Part shown: one piece after another, positions 22,201 through 35,730 of the stretch
How positions within the stretch are numbered: position 1 is the stretch's first letter
Layout of the letters: each line of letters starts with the position of its first letter
NCBI RefSeq assembly: GCF_000143535.2
Contig: NC_037317.1
Coordinates: forward strand, 1,178,001 to 1,242,000
DNA length: 64,000 nucleotides
From: Botrytis cinerea B05.10
Taxonomy: Eukaryota > Ascomycota > Leotiomycetes > Helotiales > Sclerotiniaceae
Direction of reading: 5' to 3'
Notes under the pieces: model-generated
Told to the model about the DNA's origin: nothing
The model's database searches: none
The model's input: only the letters and a program-made list of their open reading frames with translations
Program-made: the position numbers and the translations under genes

Positions 22201-25200
22201 TCAATTATAGAGCCGATTCGCGATACTTTCCATGATCATAGACTCTTTGGGTACCCTTTAGTACCCAACGTACCCAACTAACGTAAGCATCTCAGCGCCC
22301 AAAACTGAGTGGGTAGAGAACCTTATAGTCACTTCAATATCAAGCAAATATCGGAGTGCTACGAAGCATAGTAAATGCATTTGCTATAGCCAACATTGTG
22401 TAGTCGTGATATGTATTGTATTGCACTTCGTGTCGGAACACCGAAATTCAATATTACCCTCTCTAGCCTAGAAAATGCGAATGATGTCTACCACCATTGG
22501 AGAAATCAGATCCAGATTCACCTCATCGAATAAATTGGATTGCAATCATACGAAAAGGCAAATCGATTATCCATTCATTCACGGGAAGAATAGGGGAAAC
22601 GAGCTTCCAGGTAAACAACAGCCCTGTCTTGTACCCCCTATCAAATCATGAATGTATTGAAGAAGAAATGAAATGTAAATTAATTTCACAACTCAACAAC
22701 TATGATGAGATGCAGAAATAATGATTTCCCGTGAACAACTGTTGTATTCGTTTCATCCTGCCACATGCATTGATTGCGCCGAAGTGCTTGGGATCGCTGT
22801 GAGATCGTTGATATCACATCACGCTCATGGCCAAATCATTTGAATTTTTGTGGACTCCAATGCCTTCTCTCACTTTTCCAAGACTACTGTGGTACGCGCT
22901 CAAGTGCTCACTCGTGGATGTGTGGATGTCAATACATACCAAACTTTGATTTTGGAGTAAATCTGAATTCCCCGAACACAAGAATTGTTCTTGTTAGAAT
23001 CACGTGATTATGTTAAGGTTAATTTCTCGCCACCAGTGAGGTAACAACGTGATCGGTGAGAACATTTTTGGGCGTCGCTTTGGGCGTACGAACACGATAT
23101 CAAAAATTGTCGTTGAATTTGCGATAAAGCCCCCCCCTCCACCTACATATTCTCGCCATATCACACACGATCTCAGTTCATGTTTCAATTCGCCGCTTGT
23201 ATCTCAATCGATAACTACTACGTCAATGTTATGCATGCACAACATTGGAGTTCAGTGCATGAACGACAATGCTGTACATGTCGAACTGGTTCAGCGTTCT
23301 GTAACATGTTTCTCCAACTTGATACTGTACGACATTTGTCGGGCTGTGGGTGTATCTACATGGCACCAGTAATAGCAATTCAGTTTGATAAACGTCCAAA
23401 GGCAGAAATTTGGTGCTGCATGAGGCATTTTCGAGTGTCATGTCTTAATTTTTGTATGTTGAAGGATACAGTGTCCTACCTGGTACAACGCAGTCTATCT
23501 CCGGTGCTGTTTGGCATGCAGCATTTTTGTCCAACGCGCGTGTGCCATACTGTAGTGCACATGTTATGTTGTGTAGGTTCTCCTTTGTGCTAATGTTAAT
23601 CCTCCAGAGCCATAAAATGCATGAACTTTGGCCACTAGATGGACCCAAAACTGGTGCGGTAGGATCAGAACGATGCTGTGCTCAACCCCGCGTCCCGGAT
23701 AGTGGAAAGATGGCGGATTATAGCTAGGCTTATGTATGGCAACATTATAGGGCGGGTAGATATATTCAGGCAGTTCCTCTTTCGAAGGAGATCTCAACGC
23801 AGAAATTTCTTCAATGGGGATTCTTGACCCCACACAACCCATACCTTCAGTGGTATAACGGGTAGTTTTGTGGTAATTTCCAGCTTGATGGGGCATGAAC
23901 TACCTTTTCTGTCATTTATCACATTGGGCACGGTCACAAGTATGCAATATCGGAAGAGCTGTTTTAACACAACGCGAGGCAAATTCTCTAATGCTAATCG
24001 GGCACCAACTTGTAGTAAAACGAATATATCATCAGTGCAAATGAAACAGCAGACGCTATCGAAGCCGTTTGAACCCGATCGAATGTTGTGATGCCATTCT
24101 CTCATACTTTTCTGTAGAACAGGGGATTTGTGCATCTAGGGCAGCAAACCAAACACCTGCAATCTCAGGCTGTCTGTTACTACTAGCGGTGTTACAAAGC
24201 ATGAGCCTGGGGTTTGAGAGTCTCGAGATTTTTGAAACTCAAGCATCGACCAAGTACTGAGCATAGGTGAGTAAATTTCTGAGTGGTTTCACAATGCCAG
24301 CCAGGCAGGCTCAATATCCTAAGGGGAAAGTTTGTTCCTCACCAGAGTATCTCTAGCCTGGATTGTTGAAGGATTCGTAGAGCATGGGTTTTGAAAATTC
24401 ATAGCCGCTTATACGGATAAATGCGTTTATATCTTCCTACTAGCCACTTAACAATCACACAATGCCTACTGGCTCTACAAGCTATCTCCACAAAGCCTCA
24501 TTTCCAACAGTCATATTGAAAACACTAATATGGGGCTTCCGCATCGTGGAACTTAGAAAACCACATTCAGCAGCTTGCCTTAATGAGTCATAATGACTCT
24601 CAACTATGTCAGCAACAGTTTCTAGTGGCCATTCGTTAGGAAGCTCAAAGATCGGCCAAGATAGTAACACCGAAGGCAATTTCACGATGACGGGAGGCTC
24701 CATAAACGTGATCTTTAGGTCCATCGGCCTCTACACCATCCCAGCTATGTTGTTGCCTACCTCGTTTCCACTCTTGTCAGCTGCGAAGGACATTTCGACG
24801 CGCAACAGGCATCTCGATGCGACGGTATCGCAAAGGCAAACGAGCTAGCAAGCCTAGACGGTGCGATGGTGCACTATCGATGTTCACCGTGTGTGGACAA
24901 TTGAGACATTGGCTGTGACTGAGCGCGCTTGAAACGAATACGATCTTCGGCCACACCCTAAGCAAGCCGATATTGGATGGCAAAGTTGGCGATAGCGAAT
25001 TTACTGGATCAGAGTCATCCGAAGGTTGACAAAGATGACATTCTCAGCGTTGATCTCCAGGGACCGTGGTATAGTTATCTAAGCATTGGTATTCAACAGT
25101 CAGTAAGTCTTGAGAACATGATTAGGCCTGAACGAACGTTTGCAAAACAGGGAATTGCTTACCGAGCGTTGCCTGAGCTTTCCATGGGCGATAGCCAAGC

Positions 25201-28184
25201 TGTATGAAATTAAGACCACATCTTTCGGTCAGCTAGCTGATCGGGAATGCAGTATGACAAACCAAGAGGGAGCATCGAAGCAAGACTGAGGGGTGATAAG
25301 GTAATCAGATGTATTGGCAGATCAAAGAGTCGCTACAAATTACAATATAATTTGAAGGCAGTGTGCTGAAAACTTTCATTCTCAGGAGAGCATCCCACTG
25401 TGGCGAAACGCCACATACAACCCAAGCTCAGCGGAACTTGATTACCAGCGTAGGAGTGAAAAGATGATCTTGCCAATATCATGATTGTCGTATAATTGGT
25501 CTCATTGGAAAAAGATGAATCAATCTATGGATAGATCTTCAAATTTTTTGAGAATTCGTAAAATCTTCGCCTTCCCACAGCCTCAGAGTCGGGATTACCG
25601 AAAGGGATTGATTCGTTCCCTCATTGGATTACTCATCAATTTTGGAGTTTAGAGCAATTTAATTGGCTGCCCTGCAGAAGACCATCAGCCACACCATTGC
25701 GCGTTAGTGCACAAGACTCACATTTTTTCGCCTGTACATGAATCACTTCGCTTGGCCGATTGATCTTCGCAAAGGTATTATGAATTTGCAGCGTGCATAG
25801 ACGGAACGTTGACTCCCCAGGAGCGGGAAACGAGCGGAGGGAAATGTGAGATTAAGGAATTGTCATGCAATTCTAGACAGGAGGATTACTCCCCTCCGGA
25901 CTTCACCGGTACGCTTAAGTCCGCGAAAACAGGTGATGCTTACCATGCCACCATCACGATATTATAAAGCAAAATTCATCTTTCTACTACAAGGCAAACA
26001 TCGCTTATGCTCTGGAAAGTCTCCAATGGAAATCGGATATAAATAGGGGAGCTTACAAACCGAATCGTGACAAGAAGCATGCTCCCGTGATTGCTGACCT
26101 GATGCGCCAGTTATATGGATGACGGCTGGAAACATGAAATCATACACGTACCACGAATAAAAATCTGGTAATGATGGGTAAGCGCAGATGCCCGGTATGT
26201 GCCAATGGACCAGCGCGCATAGACGTGCATATCAGGCCTGCGCGTTTGTCGCGACAAGGAAAGAAGGGAAATCTCTAAGGTATCATTCTTAAACCCATTC
26301 TAAGTTTCACTATCATGAAACGTTTGCGTCTCAAATGGGGCTTTGTCAAACACTTGCGCAAGTTGGTGGCTGAAAACATGCAAACGCAAACTTTTACCCA
26401 GCCTCAATATTTTCGTGGACAGCTTATGAAGCTCGACAAAACTCATTATCTGAGAGGATTCATTCTGGGCGTATACTTTGGATCATCCGTTTTGCTGTGT
26501 CTAAAAATGGAAAGCGAGCCACGCATGAGGCTCTGGATCAACTGAGATACTTTTGTCCGATTAGACCTGAGATTCAGCCCGAGCCCTGTAATCTAATATC
26601 GCCCGGGAAAAGAAGCAATTTTGCAAGCAATCACGATAGTCTAGGATTTTGGGACACGGCGCACCCCTCGAACATTTTGAATAAGAAAGCATAGTATCAA
26701 CGCTGACCTTAATTTCGGCATGATATGCCAAAGATGTCTGAAAATACGATACCGAGCTGCGACACTTCCACATCTACTTTGATGAATTTCCAGCCCAGAA
26801 TAAGGCATCAAAGACTCAATTTCTCAGAGCGGTGAAAACAAACTTTATTCACTAACTTTGATCACTGTCTCCGTAGCGATCTGTGCTGCACTTGCTCACA
26901 GAGGCTCATGTGTAATGGAGGATTGAAGGCAGACAAAACAACAATTTTAAAGTTGCTTGAGTCTTAGAAATTGGTCATTTGGTAAGCGCTTTAAATTTCA
27001 AGTTTTGGCGTGAGTAATGTAACTAGTCACCAGGCAAGGGCTCGGTAAAGACTCCTCCCGAAACAGTGTCATAATATGCCTAAATTCCTGGGCCTAACAT
27101 GTGAACAGCGTTAAGAGATCCATGGTCTATTCCCACACGTTTCTAAAGTGCTAAATGCGTGTCTTTCAATGGAAGAAATGACCTCGACGAAGAAGCAGTT
27201 ATGGGGTTGAAACATGCTCCGCCATCAAGGCGCCCGCTCCTGATCATCTGAATCCTTCTCGATTATGACGATCCAACTGTAGGTAAGCAGAGTGAGTCGA
27301 TTCCTACATTTCTGTGAGGAGAAAGCTAGTTTGGACTCCAACGAGTTTGTTCCAATCTGGAGGATGAGATGTGAGATCGTGTTGCTGGAAAGCGGCATAA
27401 ACGAAGAAAAGTTCGACAATAGTCGTGTAACGCCAAAGATAATGATAATCGTAGAGCTGAGCATCTCATTGGAGTACCCAGCTACAGCACGTACAAAAGG
27501 TAGGTCTAGCTCGCTGGTGGATTGTCTTACTGTATCTCTGCTCGTAAGTCGTAAAATGGTGAATAGATTGCGAGAATGTGAATGTTAGACTTGTAGATGG
27601 AAGATCTGATTATGAAGAAAGGAAGAAGAATAATTAAATTTGAGCCCTTGGGCAGATATCTAGAGAGGTCTTATGTCAAGTCGAAGATACGGGAGTTCAA
27701 ACTACAATGTCAATGGTTTGGACAACAAAGGCGAACCTCAAGGATGAAAACGAAGGACTTTAGCCTCATGAGAACATATGATGATACATCCAAGGCTCTG
27801 GCTGCACAGGCTTGACACAACGAGAGGCTGAAGACTTTTTATATTTGCAGGCCGATTTGGAATCCTGCCTGGGTAGGTTATATGCAATAGATAAAATCTT
27901 GTGGAATGCCGTAGATAGACTGTGCCCAGTTAAGGATTATTGGTTCGGGTAAAGAGAGCAATAGCAATAGCAATTTGGTTGGATATCATATAGATCCCTC
28001 TTATTAGAGGGGTGACATTGAAGGACTCAGCTAGACGCAACTTTTCATGCAAGAACAACTACTTGTAAAATAACAAACTGAATCAGTCCAGGACATATTA
28101 CGAGCTATCTGTTTGGATAGGAAAGATAGTCTTTTGTAATATAACAAACAATAGGACAGTAATCACTTTTTGTGAATTTGGAGT
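19239..28184. other. Gene desert, right half
   Basis: About 8.9 kb without a convincing gene. Several frames of 75-137 codons exist (for example 23180-23593 plus, 24482-24724 minus, 27225-27464 minus) but none shows a motif I recognise, and I could not join any to plausible exons. A tRNA-like fragment near 20583-20666 is degenerate. A 7-bp unit repeated three times lies at 22151-22171. Confidence 0.45.
22151..22171. repeat. Short tandem repeat, (TTGATTG)x3
   Basis: Three perfect copies of a 7-bp unit. Probably slippage; no function suggested. Confidence 0.9.
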
Positions 28185-28413
28185 ACAAGTTCAGTGCCCT
28201 ACTTAATTTGAGCCACTTTTTTACACTAAAAATACAAAAATCACGATTTTTCAATTTCTTTATTTATTAATATTATTGTTCAAAATTTAAACTATAAATT
28301 CTTTATATATATAATTTTGTTAAAATGTATTCAGTTCTGAAGAAGAAATTAATACATCAGAATAACTAGTTTTGATGTAAAAGAGTGGCCCAAAAGTAGA
28401 ATACTAAACTTAT
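28185..28413. mobile_element. AT-rich MITE with ~45-bp terminal inverted repeats
   Basis: The left end (28185-28231) and the reverse complement of the right end (28370-28413) align over about 45 bp. Left ACAAGTTCAGTGCCCTACTT matches right ATAAGTTTAGTATTCTACTT, and further in GAGCCACTTTTTTACAC matches GGGCCACTCTTTTACAT. Most mismatches are C/T or G/A transitions. The ~135-bp interior is AT-rich and non-coding. The exact ends and target duplication are unclear (AC/AT or TA are possible). This is the pattern of a small non-autonomous DNA transposon. Confidence 0.65.
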
Positions 28414-28849
28414 CGGTGAGCGATTCCGGTAAGAGTAATAAGTACGAAAGAGAAATGTAAAAACAGTTTCTCTGGGGGAGGGAGTCTGCTCACCGAAGAC
28501 TAAGACTGTGGGTCGCAAAACCCATTGCGAACCATCGCCTCATGTCAAGAGCCGCAATAAAAACACATAAATGTTATCAACAGTTTAACATCTCTCCCTC
28601 ATCCAAGGAAGCCAATATTCCTCCTCATAACTTCATTGATTTTGGATTCCGAATTCCAAGTTTATTCAATGAACCTCATCGCAGACCAATTGATTCACTA
28701 CTGCTACTGTACGTATTTGTCATTCTGGAACCTTAGAATCCAGGCACACAACCCACACATGTACTTTGTCAGTCCATTGTGTCCAACTCCGAACCCAGCC
28801 CGGTATGTCAATGCCATGGTGAAATATCTCAATAATTCCCCAGATTCTA
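28414..28849. other. Upstream region of the Est1-type gene
   Basis: Between the MITE and the start codon. Short frames only; it presumably holds the promoter and leader. No clear element seen. Confidence 0.4.
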
Positions 28850-31609
28850 ATGATGTCTCGACGACATCAATCTCGAAATGGGACTAACAAGAATCCAGAA
28901 ATGAACAAATCAAAAGCAGATGTAAGCGATCTATGGATACAGCACCAGCGCAGAAACACAAAATCAACTAAGTCTTGGGCCTGCATATATTGTCCGGAGC
29001 GCAGGATTTGTCTTTCCGAAACAGACCTGTGGAACCATGCAGAAAAGGAGCATCAGGATAAGATTCCATCGGATCAAGAGGAACTTGATCGATTTCGAAA
29101 ATCATATGAGAGCAACAGCGCACTGAAGAGGTTAGTAGATCCGCTGACAATCATGTCTGTATTTCTGTGGGGGCGAGATCATGCAAGGCTGTGTGCTGCC
29201 AATCAAAAGACAAAGTAAGGCTGACCTGAAGTGCAAAGACCGACGAAAGATGGTCCTCAATCACGGAAACCGTCAAATAATGAGGCTGTCGCTACTCAAG
29301 CAGACACATTGTCTCCACACTTACAGTCTAAGAGACCCCTAAACTCACCCCAGCCCACTCGATCGCTTTCTGGCCTTCAGGCTTTGAACCTGGGATCAAA
29401 TGAGGATAATACGGTGGAGGACGAGGAAACCACAACAGATCAGCCACGCAAAAGAGCTGCCGTCGGAGATGGTATATCAGCAGGTTCAGCATCGCCATTC
29501 CGCGAAAACTCAGGTTCACCCCCACCACGAAGATCTTTAGCTCGACCGACTTCTGGACCAATTTCCGCAGAAGACACGGAGACTCGGCGACAGGCAACCA
29601 AGGGACAACTGTGGACTCCGGATCAAAACTCCCCATTCACGAGGTCATCCTTTGATCCCTCCAACATTGCTTCGATCCAAGCCTCAAGATCTCGAGCTCA
29701 AGCGTACAGACCGGCGAATCGAAGAACCGCGAAACCATCTACTCCTCAAAGTACATCTCGATCAGCACCACAAACAAACCACCATCAGCAGCAACAACAA
29801 CACCATAATCATGCTCAGGCCAATACCCCATCCGCAATCTTACCCAATAGGACTGTGCCGGAAATTGATTCAAGACCCCAAAGCGAAGAGTATAATATTA
29901 TTCTTCAGCCAGAGACAAGGCCCATCTCTCAAGAGCAACTTGTAGCAGAGGTTAAAGGCATATATGCTGGACTTGTAATGGTTGAAGCCAAGTGTATCGA
30001 GGTTGATAACAAGCAAGCCACGCTTGTGCAGGGTGATCCTCCCACACAACCAAGGCTTAACAATGAGCAATGGCAAGCCCTCATTGCGTTGCATCGCACT
30101 TTGCTTCACGAGCATCATGACTTTTTCCTAGCCTCTCAACATCCATCTGCTAGTCCTGCTTTACGTAGACTAGCATCAAAATATGCTATGCCTGCTAGAA
30201 TGTGGCGGCATGGTATTCATTCATTCTTAGAATTGCTTAGACATCGACTACCTGCTTCGCTTGACCACATGCTTGCATTCATATATTTAGCATATTCGAT
30301 GATGGCACTGTTGTACGAAACGGTACCGGCTTTCGAAGATACTTGGATCGAGTGTTTGGGAGATCTAGGAAGATACAGAATGGCCATTGAAGATGATGAT
30401 ATCAGAGATAGAGAGGTTTGGACTGGTGTCGCACGTCATTGGTATTCAAAGGCCTCCGATAAAGCTCCAACGACCGGTAGGCTATATCACCACCTTGCTA
30501 TTCTAGCACGCCCAAATGCTCTACAACAACTGTATTACTATGCAAAATCTTTGTGTGTTGTAGTACCCTTCACCTCTGCACGAGAATCGATACTTACACT
30601 CTTCGACCCTGTCCTTCATGCTGAGAATGGACATGGGCAATATCGATTGCCGCCTTTAGATACTGCATTTATCCGAGCTCATGGACATTTGTTTACAAAC
30701 AGGGCAATAGAGAGATTTGAACCCGCAGTACAAGAGTTCCTCGCATTGCTTGATAGCCAAATTGGTCGAGTAACCAAAAAATTTATGGAGCAAGGCTGTC
30801 ACATTGCTATCTCCAACAACGTTGCAATGTTAGGTTTTGCGTCTAAAGAGAATCCTCTTATGGTAGCTATTGCGCCTTCTCCAGCTAAAGAGGCCGACGT
30901 TGATATGGATGAGTCTCTGGACGAATCTTCCCCTTCTATGATAGCATTCAGGCACGCACAGAACCTCACTTATTCTACCTTGGAGATCGTATTGCAAAGA
31001 ATAGGCGATCCGAATGTTCTTCCCTTTATTCATGTTTCTCTTGTTTTCTTGTTTCGCATGTCTCAATTTTCGGGTGCAATGGATCTTTTGGCACCGGCGT
31101 TTCCATGGCAATCTCTAGCAATCATGCTCAATACGTTACTCAAATCTTACAAGTCCCTCAGCCGTATTGAGGGTGATAATTTCCCACTACCAGAGAAGGA
31201 TGACGTCCGGCCTTTTCCCGAAGACTACGGAATGCGCGGGTTATTATGGTCAGAAAAATACTTTCCCGAAAAATGGTTTCTCAATGAGAAAACTGATGAA
31301 GAAGAGAAATATCACGAGCTTGCATCTATGCTCGAGCAAAGAAAAGAACGCATACTGTGGTTAGCTTGTCGCATTGCTGATGCTGGCCCATGGATCACCT
31401 TCGATAGTTCCAAGCCAGAATTTTCTGTCCCGGGTAGTGATGCAGAGTTGGAATTTTCAAAATTTCGATCCATGACCTTTGCTTCAGCAACTACTAATGC
31501 TAGCCTTCCAAGAACAGAAACTTGGTCAACTGTAGAAACCAATCTTGATGCTGAAGAAGACATGTCGTCTGCCACGATGACTGCGGCAGATACATCTCCA
31601 AAAGATTGA
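28850..31609 (+). CDS. Zinc-finger-like / Est1-type DNA/RNA-binding domain protein
   Basis: Predicted 883 aa in two exons, 28850-29130 and 29239-31609. The 108-nt intron (GTTAGT...CAAAG) removes two in-frame stops and keeps the frame. Residues ~40-62 hold a C2H2-like pattern, CIYC...LWNHAEKEH. Then comes a long disordered Ser/Pro/Gln-rich stretch (to ~residue 310) and a helical region resembling the Est1/SMG7 family. Its best match is GRLYHHLAILARPNALQQLY...VPFTSARESILTLFDP, the signature of the Est1-type DNA/RNA-binding domain. Yeast Est1 acts at telomeres and SMG5-7 in nonsense-mediated decay. Fungi have many divergent relatives, so the role here is open. The tail is acidic. The start could be either of the adjacent ATGs at 28850 and 28853. 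Confidence 0.8.
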
Positions 31610-34600
31610 GTAGCAGAAGCAAGGATAGCAATCAAAATCCGAGCAAGCCACAGTACTGGGAGGACATTATACAAGATTGATGATGATAGTACTCTAGCAA
31701 ACTGTTGGTATGCGCTACCGCAACGTAACTTCAGAAGTACGTTGAGCCTGATGATATGTGCAGATTACTTCATGAGAAGTCATTCAACACACTCCTGAGA
31801 TACAAGGAATATATCAGTGCCCAGAGAGTGGTCTTCGCGGACACTTTCTGTGAACGGTGGTGGTGGTACAAGCTTTCAGATATCCAAATAACATGTGGTA
31901 TTTTATTTGGTGTCGGGACGGGGGATTTGATTTAATTCATGATCCAAATATCGAAGCATGCTGAGATGATCATCTTCAATCTCCTATGAGCATAAACATA
32001 TCATACGTTTGTTTCCTTTTTCGATTCTTCTTTTCAGTCTTCTTGGCTCTGGCTATTGAGACTGGTTTCTCATATTTCAATTGTAATGCAGACATGAGAA
32101 TCACGATTGATGAATTTACATATTGATAGGTTTTGAAATTTGGTGAAAAGATTTTGAGTGAGTTGCCGTGAACGACCTGTGTGCTCTACGGAGAATTGCT
32201 TTACTGATTTACTAAGCAAGCAACCCTACGCAGCATGAACCCAAATAAAATAGCTTCAAATTTATCTATCAAGGATGTAGGATGATACAAGGGCACCCAA
32301 AGCAACACCGTCCTTGCAATAATCTCACCCGAATCACGGAACACCAAATGCGAAGTTTAGACCGAAGTATCAACCGATGAGGCAAACCCGGTTAATCGGC
32401 TGATTCGGATAATTTGTGCTTAACCGAGTGGAACCATTTTCACCAAATCTATCATTTTACATACATTAGCTCAATTTATAGTTAAAGATGTACCACCAAA
32501 AATTTCTTCTTTATAGTAGGCAGCAATGATAGTTGACTCGAGTTGCATTAAACTCCTCCAATCCTCTACCCACAAGTTATATGTTTAATCTTGTTGGAGG
32601 ACGATGGCACCTCGAATCCTAGTCTATTTATCTATTGGGCTTTAAATGACGTGGTGCATGTACACTATAGAATAGCTCGATAGCCTAATCATCGCACTTT
32701 TTATTGGGGCAAAAAACAACTTAGGCAAACTTAAGTGCATCTCTGATCTTCTGCTTGTCATCGCGTTAAGTACCCCGATACTTCTGGCTAATTAGAAGTG
32801 TCTTCAAGAGTCACTGACAATGCGCGATTTACGACACGTCAATGTGAAGAATTTATCTCACCACCACCACCACCACCAGTAGGATTCTACGATGCCCCGA
32901 GCTTCTAAACAGGAATAAGGAACTGAAAGTTTCGTTCAAATTTCGTTAAACGACATGCATGTTTATTTGATTGGAAAGCAGCATTTTGATGTATTACAGA
33001 GGCTATCTTGGAGAGCATCGTCTGTTTCATCTATCCAGCCTTCTTTGAACTTGTGTTCACGCACTCACGTTTCAAAAGTCCATGGATACGCGAGGCTTAC
33101 TGGATAGTAGAACCTCATCGATATGGGAGATGGTCGCAACTTTGAAAGCTTCGCGAAAGTTTATCTCAATTTATCCCCTTGAAAGAAGATGTACCTCGAG
33201 AATCGACGTTACAGTTTATAGAAAAATTCTAGAAACTTTTAGGCTAAGCTTTTTCTTCTCGAAGGGCTTGCCTTAACCGGATGTAAGGTGGGTTGAACAT
33301 CCAGCCTTGCCGCGTCATTCTTCAGCACACAAGAAGCGCACCAATCCAATTATTTATGCTCTTTACTGAAAGCGGAAGCTCTAATTATTCTCCATAGAGC
33401 CAAAGAATGAAGGTAAACAATCGCAAATCTTACTTGTATTGCAGGAATAGATCTTACTATAAGCTCAAGGCTAGCTTAAGCCAGGCGACTTATGTTTCCT
33501 CGCTCAAGAAACTTCAGAGATGGCTTTGTAATTCTGTAATCATCCAATTGTGCCTCGAATATACTCAGAGTCGATGCCGGATTTTTTGCCTTGCCTTCCT
33601 AGTCGGCTTTGTCAGGTTGAAGTACAATCTTGAGATGGCAACAAGGCCGTGTGGTCGAGTCGAGAAGGCTGCATCGTCATGAATAGAGCCCCATGACCAT
33701 TTTAGTGCTGGATTTCCCCATCTTGTGGCTTTCTTATTGTAGATTCATGTGGATAGGGCGGGGTAGCAACCGAATAAGGCTACCTCAGTGATGATCAAGT
33801 GATCGCTACTAGATGTCAGAAAAGGACATAAGGCTGATCAAGATATCGACTCGGCACATTGAATCAACTGTTGACCGAGATGTCATTTTTTGAAGTTTTA
33901 AAAGCGATATGAATATGTGTTGATTTTCATCTATATCAAGCAAATCATATCGCGAGGTCTTCCGTTGTGTGCTGTCGAAGTCAAAAAAGAGGGTTCAAGC
34001 CCCACACTTTGGGCCACGCCACGAGTTTGTCGCGTGTATCTATAGATCTCAACGGTATTGCATAAACTATTTGATAGGCCATTGATTATCGATATACGAA
34101 TCCAAAAGCTGCAAGAGGGCCATCACAGCCCGCTTCTTTAAATAGCAGAATCATTCTGCACTGGAAGATTTCCGGGAGTTTATCCTTGCTCCCAGGCGAA
34201 TGGACTTTAGATAAGACATCGCTTTCGAGGCGAAACAGGAATATAACTGGGTCGAGTTACATTGAATTTCTTAAAGCTTCGTCAAATTTGCCTAATTTGC
34301 CTAATTTCATGATTGTCGTGGAATCTCACACTTTCCGCCCGTGTTAATAGGAATTTGTATAAAATGGTGTCTCACACGATGACAACATAGCGGTCAGTCA
34401 GATGATCCTTCATTCTTGCCATCTACAGCTTATTTACTACGTCAAATTATTCCATCATGGTTGTTATCAATCTTATCAAGACCCTGATCAAAGCCTAGGC
34501 CTCATGATGGTCGGATTATTGGGGGCGTTTTCGTGTAGCATTACCATTATTAATTAAAGAGGCAATTAAGGCAGCCATTGAAGCCCATATGATGTAAGCT

Positions 34601-35730
34601 GACTGCGTCCCCCTCAGACAGCAGGAGGAACTTCGGTGAACTATTTCATAACAACAAAATTATCCGGTTTTGTAGAAACATGAAGCCGGACGAACTGAGG
34701 GATAGAATCACTATTTAGGTATGCTCTCCGGACCCCAATTGATATAAGCAAGTCAGTTGAAAAGGACTGATGAGGGGTGCATGTGAGATCGAATGAATTA
34801 AGGCGGGTCCTTCTGCGGGTCCAACCCCGGAAGCCCGGAGAGGTGAGGCTCTTGTGGATATGATTGTAAATCATTTATACGTTGATTACAATATATGCTC
34901 ACTGTTCGCCTCGTTTTTTCTATCGCCGACACGGGTGAATTGTTTGCCTTAAGAACATCTGCTCAACTGCTGGGCGATGGCACTGTGCTGATCTAAGACT
35001 TCTGAGATTTCGTGCTTCCCCGTAGAGCTATAAGGCTAGGAGAAGAATCGGAGAGACGGGGCGGCGCTAGTTGTCTAGAAATTCCTCATTTCTTTGTTAA
35101 TCAGGCCTGCGCAATCATTGATAATTTTCCAGACGCCATAGAATAACTTAATCATTTCAAATCTCGAGAAAATCTTCAATGCCTATGTATAACGTCGCCC
35201 CCAATTCTTAAAATGACGGCTAAATGCATATCTTTCGATTCCCGAGATCATGCATCTTCATCTGATAACAAATGACGTGCATGAGTAACACTTATTGATC
35301 CGGCGTGGTCATGTGTCGAACAAGCGACACAATTTTTTCAAAGCACCCGTGTCACACTGTCTCAAATTTTCAGCTGTGAAGATCCTCATGGCGCGCACTA
35401 TTAATTAACAGAAATCGCACAACTTCCTTCCTTTCTGGTGATGTTATGCCTTCTCCCAAGACAGTTTACTGGATCGGATATGAAATACAGAGATGGTACG
35501 CTTCTCAAAATAGGGTAGGTTGCGAGCCAAGCTCAGCTTGGAGAATATCATGAACATATTGGTCAACGCCCGCATTCTCTCTTGTAACTGCGTGATATGT
35601 GCCACGGAAGTATAGTTTGCGAGTGTTGGTATACAGTAAATTGTACAATCCCACAATGTTGAATCTCGCAGACTGCGGTTTTATGATACCACTTTCATGT
35701 TCGTCTCAGGTCCCAGAATAGACAATCAAT
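31610..35730. other. Gene-poor stretch between the Est1-type gene and OPT
   Basis: About 4.1 kb with only short frames. A (CCA)6 run lies at 32859-32878. A pol III B-box-like sequence (GGTTCAAGCCC near 33995) has no matching acceptor stem. Nothing else identified. Confidence 0.45.
32859..32878. repeat. (CCA)6 trinucleotide repeat
   Basis: Six CCA units with no overlapping credible gene. Confidence 0.85.

Noticed and set aside
24482..24724. 80-codon minus-strand frame with a protein-like look
   Set aside because: A join to the upstream frame would need a 30-nt intron, too short for fungi. No family recognised.
27225..27464. 79-codon minus-strand frame with a hydrophobic start
   Set aside because: No recognisable family and no extending exons. 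Could be a relic, but I cannot support it.
29215..29238. 24-nt GT-AG intron in the Est1-type gene
   Set aside because: Too short to splice in fungi. A 108-nt intron from 29131 keeps the frame and removes both stops.
33640..33675. Leucine/serine-like A-box (GGCCGTGTGGTCGAG)
   Set aside because: No T-arm or acceptor pairing at the expected distance.
33955..34020. B-box-like GGTTCAAGCCC near 33995
   Set aside because: No acceptor-stem partner or D-arm upstream, and the T-stem has a mismatch.
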